Positions 35,511 through 47,965 of a stretch of 64,000 nt of DNA are shown here, one piece after another. The notes under the pieces were generated by a model, which saw only the letters and a list, made by a program, of their open reading frames with translations, did no database searches and was not told where the DNA came from. Both the position numbers and the translations under genes were made by a program. Source of the stretch: Rhexocercosporidium sp. MPI-PUGE-AT-0058 (taxonomy: Eukaryota; Ascomycota; Leotiomycetes; Helotiales); NCBI GenBank assembly GCA_020746875.1, contig JAGTJL010000011.1, positions 806,001 to 870,000 on the forward strand, read 5' to 3'. Each line of letters begins with the position of its first letter. Position 1 is the first letter of the stretch.

Positions 35511-38500
35511 GGTCAAGACCGCCGCTCCCTCCTCAAGGGTTGGAGCTCTTCATGTGTTTTCTATTGAGGTGAGAAGATTCGAGAGCGAGTGGCGGAAGTT
35601 GTTATCGATAGCAGTTCAGTCTCCAAGATCAATCGACGTGACGAGACGCAGTTGCGGTGACGGAAAGGTGAGCGGTCAACTCGAGATTCATTAGATGCTA
35701 GGCAGGCAGGCAATGTGGACGGGGGCCGACCAATCCACGACTTCAGCTCTCAACCGACGACGCAGCCTCGTCTTTCCCTTGCAGGTATATTGGTCACTTG
35801 CGGATGAGTGGTTGACTCCAGTCTGCTTTGGCTACCGGTGACAATGGTAATGGTCGTATATGCAGGGCGATTGAGCACAACCAGAGCTCCTCTTACTCTC
35901 GTCCTCCTCTCCTCTCATCTCCTCTCAGCTGCGGTTCATCATATTAAGTGCAGACCGCCCGCCTCTAAATTTGCGCCGAGATCACGAGACAGGAGAAGCG
36001 GCTACTACAGTACTACAGTACTGCTGCTCTCGGCTGCCGATGAGGCTCGGGCCAAACCAGACCAGACCAGAGCATCAGCAGCTATTGCCAATTGGGAGGA
36101 GGACGAGAGAGAGAGGAATGAGGCCAAGGCCAAGAACCGTTTCGTTGGCAAAGCGGCCGCCAGCCATGTATACAGTCCGTACCATAAAGTCCTGTACTTT
36201 ATTGTCCCATCCATAGCCATTATCGCGGGCCTCGCTTCAGCCCCACTCAGATCATTCATCAGCGATGGTACAGTAGTGACTCGCTCGGCTCTTTTCTAAC
36301 TACTCCGCCAGTTGGGAAACCAAATAAACGCTGATGAACCTACGTGACATTTATTGTGGCATGAAACTCAATATCAGATGCCAACCGGTTTGTGCTTCAT
36401 AAAAGCCTGTATCAGCCATTCGTTCATTCTCCTTACGACCGGTTCTCATCCTGTCTGACAAGCTGACATCGCAGGATCCAGCCTCTAGCCGCCGGAGAGG
36501 TCTCATGATGATAGATGGTCAAATCCAGCACCAATCAGGAGAATCTCATGTACAGGTCTATTCTTCAGCACCCGAAATGTTCTATTCTCGTTGACAACGT
36601 GTTTATCCTCAGCCTGCTGTTCGTTTGTTTACTTAGGATGGCTGTTATTGCTGCCAGCTAGCAGCGATCATGGATCTCATTACCGCTCAGTCATGGCATT
36701 GCGGACGTTATTTGACAAGCCGATCATTGCAGCTCATCCGAAGTTCTATACTCTCTGTCCAAAGGAACCTCAAGGAAAGGTATGTTTCGCTCCTTTTCAA
36801 AGACTTTACCCTTTCTGTGTGTTAGAGGCTTGAAGCAAGTCCCTTCCTTCCTCTTGGGACGTCGCCAGAATGTAAAAATATAATTTCCGCCTCCAAGCGC
36901 CATCTTCCTAGAGTACAGGACTACCTCCTTATCGATAACCCCTATCTGGGGCAGACCCAAAGAAACACCGCATTATTTCTGGAAGCCCGCGCGTGCAGTC
37001 CCAGAAGTGACCTGCATATCACATCTTCCAATAGGGGATGTTTCCTGAAATTTAATCGGCATGCACTGCTAATCCGGGAGAACAGTCTTGCTCCGACAGT
37101 TTAGTTCCTGACATGATGCGCCCATCCGTCCATGATGATGCGGCGAGACGTACGATACCGGGTGGCCAACTCCATGGCCAGTTCGGTGGCCACGGCTGGG
37201 CCCCCGTTCGTTCGTTCGTTCGTTCGTTCGTTCCTTTGTTTCCTTCCAGAATAAGATGTTTATGCCAGGTACCCGCGGAGGGAGGCAAGCCGGGGGCAGA
37301 GCAGAGTGGTGGAGATAGTCTTCATAATCGTAAAATTAAAACGCCGCCTATAAGTAAACAAAAAAAATAACAGCAGCGTACCAAAAACCATAAACATTTC
37401 GCAAGCCCTCGAGAACAAACACCCTTGAAAGAAACCACCTCATGCAGAGATAGGACCAAAAATGCCAACTCTAAACCCTCGTTCGTTCCGATCCTGAAGT
37501 TGATGTGCTTGGATGAAACATTTGTGGCCATCACACTATGCCCGACCTGGTCAACTGGCGCGCCCATCTTCCTCAGGGGTGCATATGGCTGCGCCGGTAG
37601 TGCTGCACGAGAGGGGGGGAGGGAAGAAGGGATGGAAGCTTGAATAGGGAAATAGATTAAACGGGTATTAAAACAGAACGGTTTTTTTTGGGATGATGAG
37701 AGTTGCATTTTTTTGTTGGAGTGATCCTGCTGATATGTTTCGTGTTCTCCCTCAGGGTTTATAAATACATCGTCGTCTGATCTTTTCTGCCTGCCCCTTT
37801 GTCCACTGCTCTTCTACATCGCCGAGTGTTTGGTCGTCCGGGCTCCCCTCAGATCTGTGCATCACATCATATCACATCCATCAATCACTGCACGATACAG
37901 TCCAGGGCATGATAGGACATGAGAGGGGGCAAGGTGGAGGAGGGATTACTCCGTATAATCCATCCTGCATACATCCAGTCCGTACCTAGACAAAGAACTT
38001 GACCGCACTTGCACTTGCACTTGCACATGCCTTACTCGAGTACAGTGCCGTGGCTGCATCTGCCCCAATTCTTTTTCCACTTCGCATCTCCGAGTACCAG
38101 GCACGGGCATCATAAAAAATATTACTCCCTACCACCCAACCTCCCCGCCGCCGCGAGCAGCATCGGCAACATCGTGAGGTCCACGTCGCGCTGTTTCGCC
38201 GCCTCCTTTTTTTTCTCTTTCTGTATCTGTTCGTTTGGTCGATCTACTTACTGCTGCTGCTTCCGCTCTGCTCTGGAAGGAAGATCTCTGGCCGTGCGAC
38301 AGCAGCTGCGACCACCCTACGCTGCCCTGCCCTGGCTGCATTAAACCAAAATCGCGGCTCCTGCTTGTCCTTCTCCTCTCCTGTCCTCTCCTCCTCAATC
38401 CCAGCCCACGCAGGCCAGCCAGCCCGCCAGCCAGCCCCATCCCCGACCCCGACCTTGACCCAGCCATTTATTTCCAATACCACCTACCTCTCACTCACTC

Positions 38501-38820
38501 ACTCACTCCCTCACATCAACTCACCCACCACCACCACGACTACCTAATAATCCTGTGGCCGGGCTCAGATATTCTCTACTGTCCCACGACGCCGACAGGA
38601 CACACCACAGGGAGCGAATCGACCCATCACACTACACCTCCCTCCGACGAAACTTCACCACACCGCAACTGCAACTGCAAACAAATAAAAATTGCATCGA
38701 CGGCCACTGACCGAGGCAGGCAAAGAAAGAAACTGGACGCGGTCCTGGACGCTGGCCACGCTTGACAGACCTACCATCCGTCCCCTACCATCTGTACATA
38801 CATACCTCTGAGGCGCCACG
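35511..38820. promoter_or_regulatory. 3.3 kb divergent intergenic region
   Basis: Separates the start codons of the raptor gene (minus) and the kelch gene (plus). The many short open frames lack family features. 37742-38820 is CT-rich with ACTC, CCAG and CACC short repeats, the look of a long pyrimidine-rich promoter or 5' leader of the kelch gene. 35880-35930 also has CCTCT runs. Confidence 0.5.
37205..37232. repeat. CGTT tetranucleotide microsatellite
   Basis: About seven uninterrupted CGTT (GTTC) units inside the divergent intergenic region. Confidence 0.9.
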
Positions 38821-41800
38821 ATGGCATTCTCGCTCTTCAAGAGTAGGAAGAATGCGGACAAGGCCCAATCAGCAAAGGATACGAATGCAAATGTCGCAGG
38901 CTCCCAGGTCTCCGTCAATTCCTCGAATAATGGAGCGGCCAGCGGACGAGGAGCAGTAGGAGGGAACATCAACGAGAAGGGTGCCGCCCAGACTTCAACA
39001 CCAGCTTCAAGCGTCAATAATTCCATGAACTCGCTGCAAGGAGGTGCAGGTGCGACGCCGAGTCCAGAACAAGCTGCGAATGGTCGCAGAGGAGGTCCTA
39101 ATACAGAACCGCCGGCTTCAGACCTTCCTGTGAGTTACTTTCTTTTCGCAATGCGCCCTGGTTGAAATGTGGTGGGTTATTGAACGAATGGTTGAGTGCT
39201 GACCCCCTGGGAATAGTTACGGAATGGTTCTGCGCCCGCTGTACAATCTTCGATGAATTCAAATCCTAATGCCTCACTATACCCATGGTCGCAACGGCGG
39301 CTGACCTACACCACCTCACATCCAAGCCCCTTCCCTAGATATGGCGCAGCGGTTAATTCGGTGGCCTCGAAAGAGGGTGATATCTACCTCATGGGCGGCC
39401 TCATCAACAGTTCGACGGTTAAGGGGGATCTGTGGATGGTAGAGGCAGGGGGCAATATGGCTTGTTACCCCTTAGCTACGACTGCTGAAGGACCAGGACC
39501 AAGAGTCGGACACGCCAGTCTGCTGGTTGGGAATGCTTTTATTGTCTATGGAGGAGATACCAAGATGGACGATTCCGATGTGTTGGACGAAACCCTCTAC
39601 CTCCTTAATACCTGTAGGTTCTATATTTTGGCGATCGGGGTCTATACTAATGGCTATAGCAACACGACAATGGTCAAGAGCAGTACCGGCTGGACCTAGA
39701 CCCTCGGGACGATATGGACATTCCTTGAATATTTTGGGATCAAAGATTTACGTTTTTGGTGGTCAAGTGGAGGGATACTTCATGAACGACCTAGTCGCAT
39801 TTGATTTGAACCAATTACAAGTACCAACGAACAGATGGGAAATGCTCATTCGGAATAGCGAAGAGGGTGGACCGCCGCAGGGACAGATACCACCTGCCAG
39901 AACGAATCATTCGGTTGTCACATACAATGAGAAGTTATACTTGTAAGTGCAGCGCTCAAGACAGGGTTTCCTTGGGAGTTGGTTGCTGACTCGTACTCGT
40001 ACAGATTTGGAGGAACAAATGGCTTCCAATGGTTTAATGATGTATGGTGCTACGATCCAGTGCCTAACACCTGGGTTTCCCTCGACTGTATCGGGTACAT
40101 ACCCGCCCCTCGCGAAGGTCACGCTGCTGCTATTGTGGACGATGTAATGTATATCTTTGGAGGACGGACAGAGGAAGGGGCGGATCTTGGAGATTTGGCA
40201 GCCTTTAGGATAACCTCGAGGAGATGGTACACATTCCAGAATATGGGACCTTCTCCCTCCCCCAGATCGGGACACAGTATGACCGCATACAATAAGCAGG
40301 TTGTGGTTTTGGCCGGCGAACCAAGCACTGCGACAAGAGAAGCTGGGGATTTGGGAATTGTGTATCTTTTGGACACCAGCAAAATTCGATACCCCAACGA
40401 TCAAGCCGTACAGCCAGCTCCGACAGCAGACCGTGTTCCTGGGCAACGAAGACCTAGTGGGGGAGAGAAATCAGGTATGGGCGCAAGTAGAGGTTTGACA
40501 TCTCGGGATGGGTCAACAATACCGGAACCGAAGAGGCTGAATGGGGCGCCCAGAGAGCAAGGTTTTGGGCGAGGAAATGGTGCGCCAGGTGTAAATGGTA
40601 ATGATATAAATGGTGTTGCTCCAGGATCCGCACAGCCGCAAGGAGCTCCATTGGGACCTCCTCCCCAAGGGCCCCCTCCAAATGGTGCTCAGCAGAATGG
40701 TCCACCAGGAGGTTCTAAGCTTCCCAGAGCATCCATGGCACAAGCGCCTCCGGGACCGCCGCCACAACAGCAAGCTCCAACACCTAGAACGAATGGTGCC
40801 AATGGAGGTAGTGGGCCGAATGGACCATCTGGACCAAATGGAGTTCCTGTAGGACGTGGAAAGCCGCAAGGAAAACCCGAACGTGGATTTGGGCCATCGA
40901 TCGATACATCCGTGCAAAATCGGGCTGTAGAAAACATTGTTCAGATGTCTCCACCTCAGGGTACGAGGAATATTTCGCCCGCTCCAAGAGAATCACCACA
41001 GACCAGAGAAAGCCCGGTCATGAATGGACGAAGGACACCTACACAAGCCCAGACTTCGAAACCTATAACCTCTGAGAATGGTCCACCGGTCAGCATGAAT
41101 ACAGTCGTCGCAGGTGCCACCAGATCGTCGTCGAAGAACAGGCAAGGTCGTCAACAAGGCTCTATTGACAGTACCAGCGAGCAATCGTCTCTGCGAAATG
41201 TCACCAATGCTCGGCAAACATCTCCCCCGCCTCCATCTCGACAGACAAGCAATCCTCTGGTCAGAAAGGGGTCGGCACGAAATTCCCAAACTGTGGCGAT
41301 TCTGAAGGAACTCGATGCAGCTAAGAATCGAAACGCTTGGTATGCTTCGGAGCTTGAACTTGCACGCAAAGCTGGTTATACACCAAACCCATCGAGTAGC
41401 CCTATCTTGGACCAGAGAGCGGCCGAATCGTTTGACGATGATGACAAGCCACTAATCGAAGCCTTGATAGCGATGAAGTCTGAACTTGCTAACGTTCAAG
41501 GGTCGATAGACAAGCAAGCCGTTCTTGCCGCAAGGAAGATTGCTGAGGTCGAGAAGCAACGAGATGCAGCTGTAAGCGAAGCAGTCTATGCTAAAGCCAA
41601 GCTTGCAGCGCACAGTGGAAGCCAGAGTAGCACACCACAACCATATGCTGATGCACGAGATCTGAGTTCGATGTCCAACGACCGCTCAACAGATATCAGC
41701 AAGAAGCTTGCGACCGCATTAGCCGAACAACGAGACCTGAAGAATAAGATTGAGATGTTGACTGCGGAACTTGAATCCGAAAGACGGGGACGACAGCTGG

Positions 41801-43791
41801 CAGAAGATACTTCGAATGCTGCGCAAAGTCGATTGTCTGAGTTGGAGGTTTACAAGCAAAGAAATTCTTCGGAAGTCGAACATCTGAAAGCCGAGCTACA
41901 CGAGTTCCAGATCAGAGCAAGAGAAGAGGCTATTGTCTGTTCTGAAGCTGTTGCTGCCGCTCAGCTACTACGAGCTGACAAAGCCGAGCTCGAGACCAAG
42001 TACCAAGAAGCTGTTGGCTCGAGCAAGGACAATAGTGAAAGTTTTGAGGCTCTCAGAGTTGCACTGAGCTCTTCCGCCGACATGAGAAGTGTACTGGAAC
42101 GAAAGTTGGACGAGGAACGCACTCAACGAGAGAAGATTGAGGCCAAGCTCATCAGTCTCAAGGCTGAACATGAGGCCCGGACAAGTGAACTCGAAACAGC
42201 TTCCCGACGCCTGAGAGATGCCGAGGAGCTGGTAGAGCAGCATGCCAATGAAGCTAGGGCTCATAAACAAGCTGTTATGTCAGGTCTCGATCGTGTAGTC
42301 GCTCGGGATGTTGGTGGAAAGTCGGCACAAAATGATGAACGAGCTGCGGCGCTTCAAGCACAAGTCCAAGCTGCGAATGTCCTGGTGCGAAAGTATCAGC
42401 AAGCTGCAGATACCGCCTCCGAGAAACTCCGCAGTGCTGAAGAGCGTATCGCTGGGTTGGAAGCCTATCAAGAGCAGGCAAGCCGGGAGGGAATGTCGAT
42501 CAGAAAGCAACTCCAGGCGACTATGCGTGAAGTCCAGACTCTTCAGGCTGGCAACTCAGACATGAAGTACCAACTCGCCAACCAGCAACTCGAGACGAAT
42601 GCTGTGCACGTTCAACACAACACTCTCAAGGACATTCTTGGCGAGCGAGGTATCAGCCCCGTTAGTGCTGTTCGAACACGCGGTCTATCCAGTCCTCAAT
42701 CTGGCTCTAACACACCTGATATCTCACGTCTTCGCGAATTGGAACATCAACTTGCTACTAGTGTTCAGGCTCATGAAGAGACTAAGCAGGCATTCGAGGC
42801 ACAACATCAAGAGACGGAGAACACCTACCGTGAGAAGCTTTCTCAACTTGAGAACGACTATCAGTCTGCCGTCCACTACGTGAAGGGCACCGAGAAGATG
42901 CTCAAGCGTATGAAGGATGAGTTGTCCAAATACAAGACCGAGAACACTCGACTAAAGGATCAGCTGGTCGAGGCAGAGGAGAAGGGAGGTGTTTCTCGAG
43001 AGGCCTCAAGTGGATGGGAACAAGAACGGGCTGCTCTCAACAAGCAAATCGAGTCTTTGCAAGCTGAGATCCAGTCTTCCGTTGCTCTCTTGGAGCGTCA
43101 AATGGCCGAGGTCAAGAACGAATTGGCAGCATCGCGTCAAGAGCGTGATCAACTGAAGCAGACTCATGAACAATCGCAACGTCAATTGACGACCGCTACC
43201 CAGCAAGCTCGATCCGACCTCGCACAACTTCAAGAAGAAAACATCTTACTGGAGCGTCGTGCTCAAGATGCAGAGCAGAAGGTCTCTCTACTGCTCGACC
43301 AAGTCGAGTCATCTGTAGACAACTATCGTCGCCAATCGCGCCAAGCGGAACCAAACGGCGTAGTAGCCAGCTCGCATCAACGTACCCTCTCTGCCGACTC
43401 CGTCTCCGAAACCTCACTTTATGACGGCGGCAATCGCAACTCAATGGCTCTCGACAGCTTAGCCAACGAACTCGAAACCCTCCGCTCGCACTGGGAAAAT
43501 ACCAACAAGAACTACCGTCTCAGCAACGCCTTTGACTTTGAAGACCGCAATCCTGCTCGTGGCACAAACGATGGGCTAGGCGCCTCAAATGTGGGTGATG
43601 GCCTGAGTGGTAGCCTGTCTGAGTGGAGAAAGAGACTTGATGCCGAGGAGGAGGCAAGTAGGAGTCGCAAAGGAAGTGATTCTGCCCTCTCGCCTACAGG
43701 GAGTGCCGGGATTGGCAAGAGGGAGATGAGTCCGAGTGGCAAGGATGTTGGCGCTGGTGGTGCGAACAAGAGTCAGGTTAATCTCATATAA
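38821..43791 (+). CDS. Kelch-repeat / coiled-coil cell-end marker (Tea1/Kel1-like)
   Basis: Likely marks growth sites at hyphal tips, as Tea1 in fission yeast and KelA/TeaA-type proteins in moulds. Four exons (38821-39129, 39217-39613, 39660-39942, 40005-43791), all GT..AG, give about 1590 aa. A Ser/Ala/Gly-rich N-terminus is followed by the kelch propeller (PFPRYGAAVN, GDIYLMGGL, PRVGHASLLVGNAFIVYGG, RYGHSLNILGSKIYVFGG, FGGTNGFQWFNDVWCYD, REGHAAAIVDDVMYIFGG, PRSGHSMTAYNKQVVVLAG). A long proline/glycine/asparagine-rich disordered region (about residues 480-720) leads to about 800 residues of near-continuous coiled coil (SELEVYKQRNSSEVEHLKAE, RQERDQLKQTHEQSQRQL). The order kelch - disordered - coiled coil is that of the family. 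Confidence 0.9.
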
Positions 43792-45149
43792 GGCCTGACT
43801 TCTCCAGCTGTCAACCGGAACAAACCACATTAAACCCGCCACCGAGCCGCGAGGGTCTGACACCTTGGAGTGTGAGACGCGAGAGGGTGATGATGTCAAA
43901 AAGTGCTTGCCTCAGGTGTGTGGTTGATCACTCAGCCTGATCTTACGTGTTGGGTGTACTACTTGCCCCTTGACTCAATTGCGTGCGGGTCGGATTCAAT
44001 CACATCATAGGATTATGGTGATGGATAGTGGCGTTCATTCTTTCTTTCTGGATCATAACTTCTTCTTTCGACTTTCGACTTTCGACCTTACTTCTTCTAT
44101 TGCAGTCCCTCCTCCTACCAGCAGGAGGAGGGCGCAGAACACACTTTATTGTCTGGAACAGAACGTCTCTTATGTTTAGTGTATTTGACCTTTTTTTGTT
44201 TTGTTGGATTTTTCTGTGTTTGTTTTGGAGGGGTTTTTTTTGGTTGGGATGGAAGGGTACTTGATTGAGTATTATCATGAATGGCTTATGATTTGTTTCT
44301 GATCGCTTTTCTTGGGGGTTGTTTTATTTTATTTGTGGGTTTTGTCTGAGTTGTTTTGATGAGTTTTCTATGGATGAACTGTTGCTTTGTTTCGGGGACG
44401 AAGAAGAGGGAAAGGGGGTGGGGAGGAGAGTATTGTGGGTGGGGAGGTAAAAGGAGAAGGTGCAGATGAAGATGAAGACGAGAAAGATAATGTACAATAC
44501 AATAAATACGCTAGAGAACAACCCAGTTCCCTATCTACCCTGCGTCAGAGGTAGACAAGAAGAGATAAGAAGAGAAGTAGGGGGGCAGGTCAAGGTTGAG
44601 AAGTCAAGTGGGGAAGGTGAATAAGGTGGAGTGTGTGTGTGGAAACTTGACAGGGGTTAGAAGAGGATAGATAGGTAGAGATAGGGGGATTTGAGATCAG
44701 GTCCTCTTTTCAAATGGAAGCAAAGCGAATCGAAAAAGTTTAAGAACTAAATCGAACTAAACAGAACTAAATAATCGTGTGACTTCTCAAACTCCTATCT
44801 CTACTTCTAAATCCTTTACGACAAGATGATGATTCCGATCTGAATGATTCTAAATACCTGAACTACCTACCTGCGAATGGTAAAGTATCAATCAGTCTGT
44901 ATCACTCTCATACGATTGATCCCTTCCTTTGCCCTTTTCCCCCGTTACATTGCGTTATTGTAAACGCGAGTTTCATGGAGTTAATTATATCGTCATACTC
45001 TCATCGCACTACCGTATGAAGGTCCTACCCGCCGATATTTCGTCTTGTCTCTTGTCTCTTGACTTTTGAATCTTGACTCTTAGGGAAAAGGGAGATAGTG
45101 GGTAGGGAATTTTCCAGGAATCATGATGGATAGATGGAGTTGGGGGGTT

Positions 45150-45187
45150 GGAGGGGAGGGGAGGGGAGGGGAGGGGAGGGGAGGGAG
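45150..45187. repeat. GAGGG/AGGGG pentanucleotide repeat
   Basis: About seven GGGGA units; four or more closely spaced G4 tracts give clear G-quadruplex potential on plus. Confidence 0.9.
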
Positions 45188-45277
45188 GATTGTAAACACG
45201 GAGTGGGTATTGTGTTCTTTTCTTGATGAAGTAATTAAGTGGCTTAGCTCAGTTTGGCTTGGTTTGATTTGGCTTTG

Positions 45278-45337
45278 GCTTTGCTTTGCTTTGCTTTGCT
45301 TTGCTTTGCTTTGCTTTGCTTTGCTTTGCTTTGCTTT
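45278..45337. repeat. CTTTG pentanucleotide microsatellite
   Basis: Twelve near-perfect TTTGC (CTTTG) units in a row, with degenerate GGCTTT/GGTTTG units just upstream suggesting expansion from an older GT-rich tract. Confidence 0.92.
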
Positions 45338-46372
45338 AATCTGAACTTTTAATCTGAATTATTTAATCTGATTAGTTGAATGTAAAATCGGCTTTGAGGG
45401 CAGAATCGAGGAACCACTGCAGTCTGTCGAAGAACTAGTGTTAAATTGAAGCGGAATGGAATAGAATGGAAATCTAGGACGGAGATCTCTATTCTATCTA
45501 GAAGCTACTTGGAATGGAAAATGGTGATCTCTTGATAGTGTACCAGTACGTAGTGTGGGGATTTTTCGTTATTGTGCTATACAGTCATTAAGCGAGAGAG
45601 GCTTGTGACTTCAGCTTGAGTGGTGGGGTTTGAACGGGACTTGGGGTTTTGGTGGAATTCTCCTGTGCTGGCAGTGTGAGCAGGTAGGTACCGTACACTA
45701 GTGGAAGTGGCTTGGCTTGGTAGTTTAGCTTTGGTTTTGTTAGGCGAGGGAGACTAGGTAGGTAGGTAAGTAGGTAGTGGGAAAGGGCAAAGCGAGAGGG
45801 TTTGAGGCACTAGACTAGACTATGTGGTGGACTACACAACTATAACTTGTTGCTTTACTGTACTTGAGTGTACTTCACGGATTCAATTGCGTGTCTCATG
45901 AGTCACTCGTAGTTAATTAATGATTGTAGAATTGATATGTATCAGGCTTATGATTTGAATTTGAACTAGGTTGTGTAGAGTCTCTGGGAATGTTTTCATG
46001 GTAGCGGATTAAGCGAAAAAGGGCTAAAACTTGACTTTTGCTCATAGCTGAGGCTTGTGAGGAGACGAAATTTAGCGCATTTGAATATCGACTGAGTGCC
46101 AGTGGGGCTAACTCTGGTGAAAAGTCACGGGTGGGTCTTAGCGAGTTGAGAATCAGACTGGTGAACTTTGTATATTAACGGGGGAATCTCCACAAATCTC
46201 ATTCTTCTTTTCCTTCTATCAGTAACATGCCTCAAGATCCAATTCGCTCTCACTTCAGCCCTCATTTAACTATCCTAACCTCGACGTTACACCAAGCTAT
46301 CCTTTCAACTCAAACTCAATCAACCTCGACAACCTTCTCGCACCACGTCACTTGAATATTACAATCACCAAG

Positions 46373-47422
46373 ATGACTCCCCCAAATCACTACGAGACCC
46401 TAGGTCTCAAGCGCAACTGCAAAGTCACAGAAGTCAAATCCCAATACCGCAAACTAGCACTCAAAAACCACCCCGACAAGAACCCCGGCAACCCAAACGC
46501 CACCGCAACATTCCAGCGCATCGTCGACGCAGCAGAAGTACTCGGCAACCCTATCAAGCGCCGCGCCTACGACCGTTCTTATTTCAGATCAGACTAGAGC
46601 GCTGCAGACGTCGACGAAAATGTAAAGAACAAGCATGGTAAGCAAGACGAGCAAGATGAGCGCAACGACATCTACTAGGCAAAGCAGAGCAAGAATGCTC
46701 AGTCTGGCCGTCACCCGAATAATAGGTTCCAGCCGAAAGCGAGACCGAGATCGTCTCGCCAAAAGGATACTCCTAAGGAGAGCAAAGAAAGGACGTCCCA
46801 ATCATCAAGTGCGACGACCAAAGAAGCAGAAACTGTAACCGAGAACCGAACCCCAACTTGGGAGAAAACCCAGTGCGAAAAAGTCAAGGATGAGAAATTC
46901 AAACAAGAGCTCGAGAAACCGAAGTTCGAGGAAGACTTCGACCGCCGCCAGAGCAATTTCCAATCAGCATGCATCATTAACTCGGCTCACGCGGACCTCT
47001 TCACCAGGCTCGAATACAACGCCGAAGCCAACCCCATCCACACAGTGCGCGAAGAATGCGAAACGCCATGGGACAACGCAGACCGCTACGGCGGTCATTA
47101 CAGCGGCGATTTCGCCCTCACGGCCGAGGACCTCCATCCCAAAGTCGTGGCGAAACTCAAGGAGCACGAGAGAGCTGCGAAGGAGGATCGGGAGAGGGAC
47201 AAGAAGGCTCATGAGGATGGGACGTGGGAAAGCGCTTTTAGGGGCTGGGGACGGTTACAGCATGCTTTTGGTAGGATTATGATGATTAGGAAAGGGAGGA
47301 GGTTGGAGAATGGGAGGGAGTTGGAGAGGATGAGGTTGAGGATTGGGATGGGTAGTGAGGGGGGAGACAGGAGGGAGTTGGTTTGGAGGATTGATGGGGA
47401 TGGGGAGATGGTGGGGTGTTAG
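46373..47422 (+). pseudogene. J-domain (DnaJ) protein gene with two in-frame TAG codons
   Basis: Type III Hsp40-like protein that would stimulate an Hsp70 ATPase. MTPPNHYETLGLKRNCKVTE... is a J domain with the required HPD (KNHPDKNPG, residues 33-35) and ends AYDRSYFRSD. The frame then meets TAG at 46595-46597 and TAG at 46676-46678, but otherwise stays open in the same frame to the TAG/TAA-type stop at 47420-47422. It encodes about 275 charged residues (TPTWEKTQCEKVKDEKFKQE, LTAEDLHPKVVAKLKEHERA) typical of fungal J-protein tails. No GT..AG intron removes either stop and keeps frame. Both would be CAG (Gln) by a single C-to-T change. It may be a decaying gene, a J-domain-only product, or read through. 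Confidence 0.6.
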
Positions 47423-47965
47423 GTTAAGGTGCTGGAATTGCGTACGTTAGAATGTGTTGTGGAGGCTTATGTTTAGTTATCTGTTCTGAGATGGAGATCG
47501 TTTGTGGTAAGGATTAAGCGAAGCTGACACCGATGGCCACTTTTCTTAATTCTTCTTGCGTTTGGGAAGTAGAGAATAGGTTTATGGTAGTCTAATAATA
47601 ATTCAAAACTTCTTCTTTTGATCTTGAAAATTTTTAATGGAGTAGTTGTAAATTATTACGATTACATAATTTACATTATTGAATTCATGATCACAACCCG
47701 CTTATTAGTCGTCCATTAGCTTGGCTTGTCCTGGATTTCTTCAATCGACATGAGAAAGCTCACTACCAGTAGTAGGGCCTGATTACCAGAAATACTATGT
47801 GCACACGAGCACGCGATGATATTTAATTGAAAAAGATTCGTAATTGGCTTAGCTCCCTCTAAGAAGAGTGAAATATCAAAAATATTCTCTACTTAAATCT
47901 GCTACAAGTCCTGCGAGATCCTCAGTAGATATCATTCCCGATATCATTCACCACCTAAGGAATTT
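47423..47965. other. Intergenic, nothing recognised
   Basis: Convergent 3' ends of the J-domain locus (plus) and the secreted protein gene (minus); AT-rich at 47580-47700. Confidence 0.5.

Larger units (their letters stand above)
43792..46372. other. 2.6 kb gene-free low-complexity intergenic region
   Basis: Purine-rich and GT-rich stretches on plus, two pentanucleotide microsatellites, AGGT runs near 45754-45775 and poly-T tracts. It lies between the kelch gene 3' end and the J-domain locus. No coding evidence on either strand. Confidence 0.6.

Noticed and set aside
36005..37708. Several 80-130 codon open frames in the divergent intergenic region
   Set aside because: Biased composition from CT/CGTT repeats, no homology-like blocks, no consistent splicing.
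37201..45340. Short regular repeats considered as CRISPR-like arrays
   Set aside because: Units of 4-5 bp without spacers are microsatellites, and the genome is eukaryotic.
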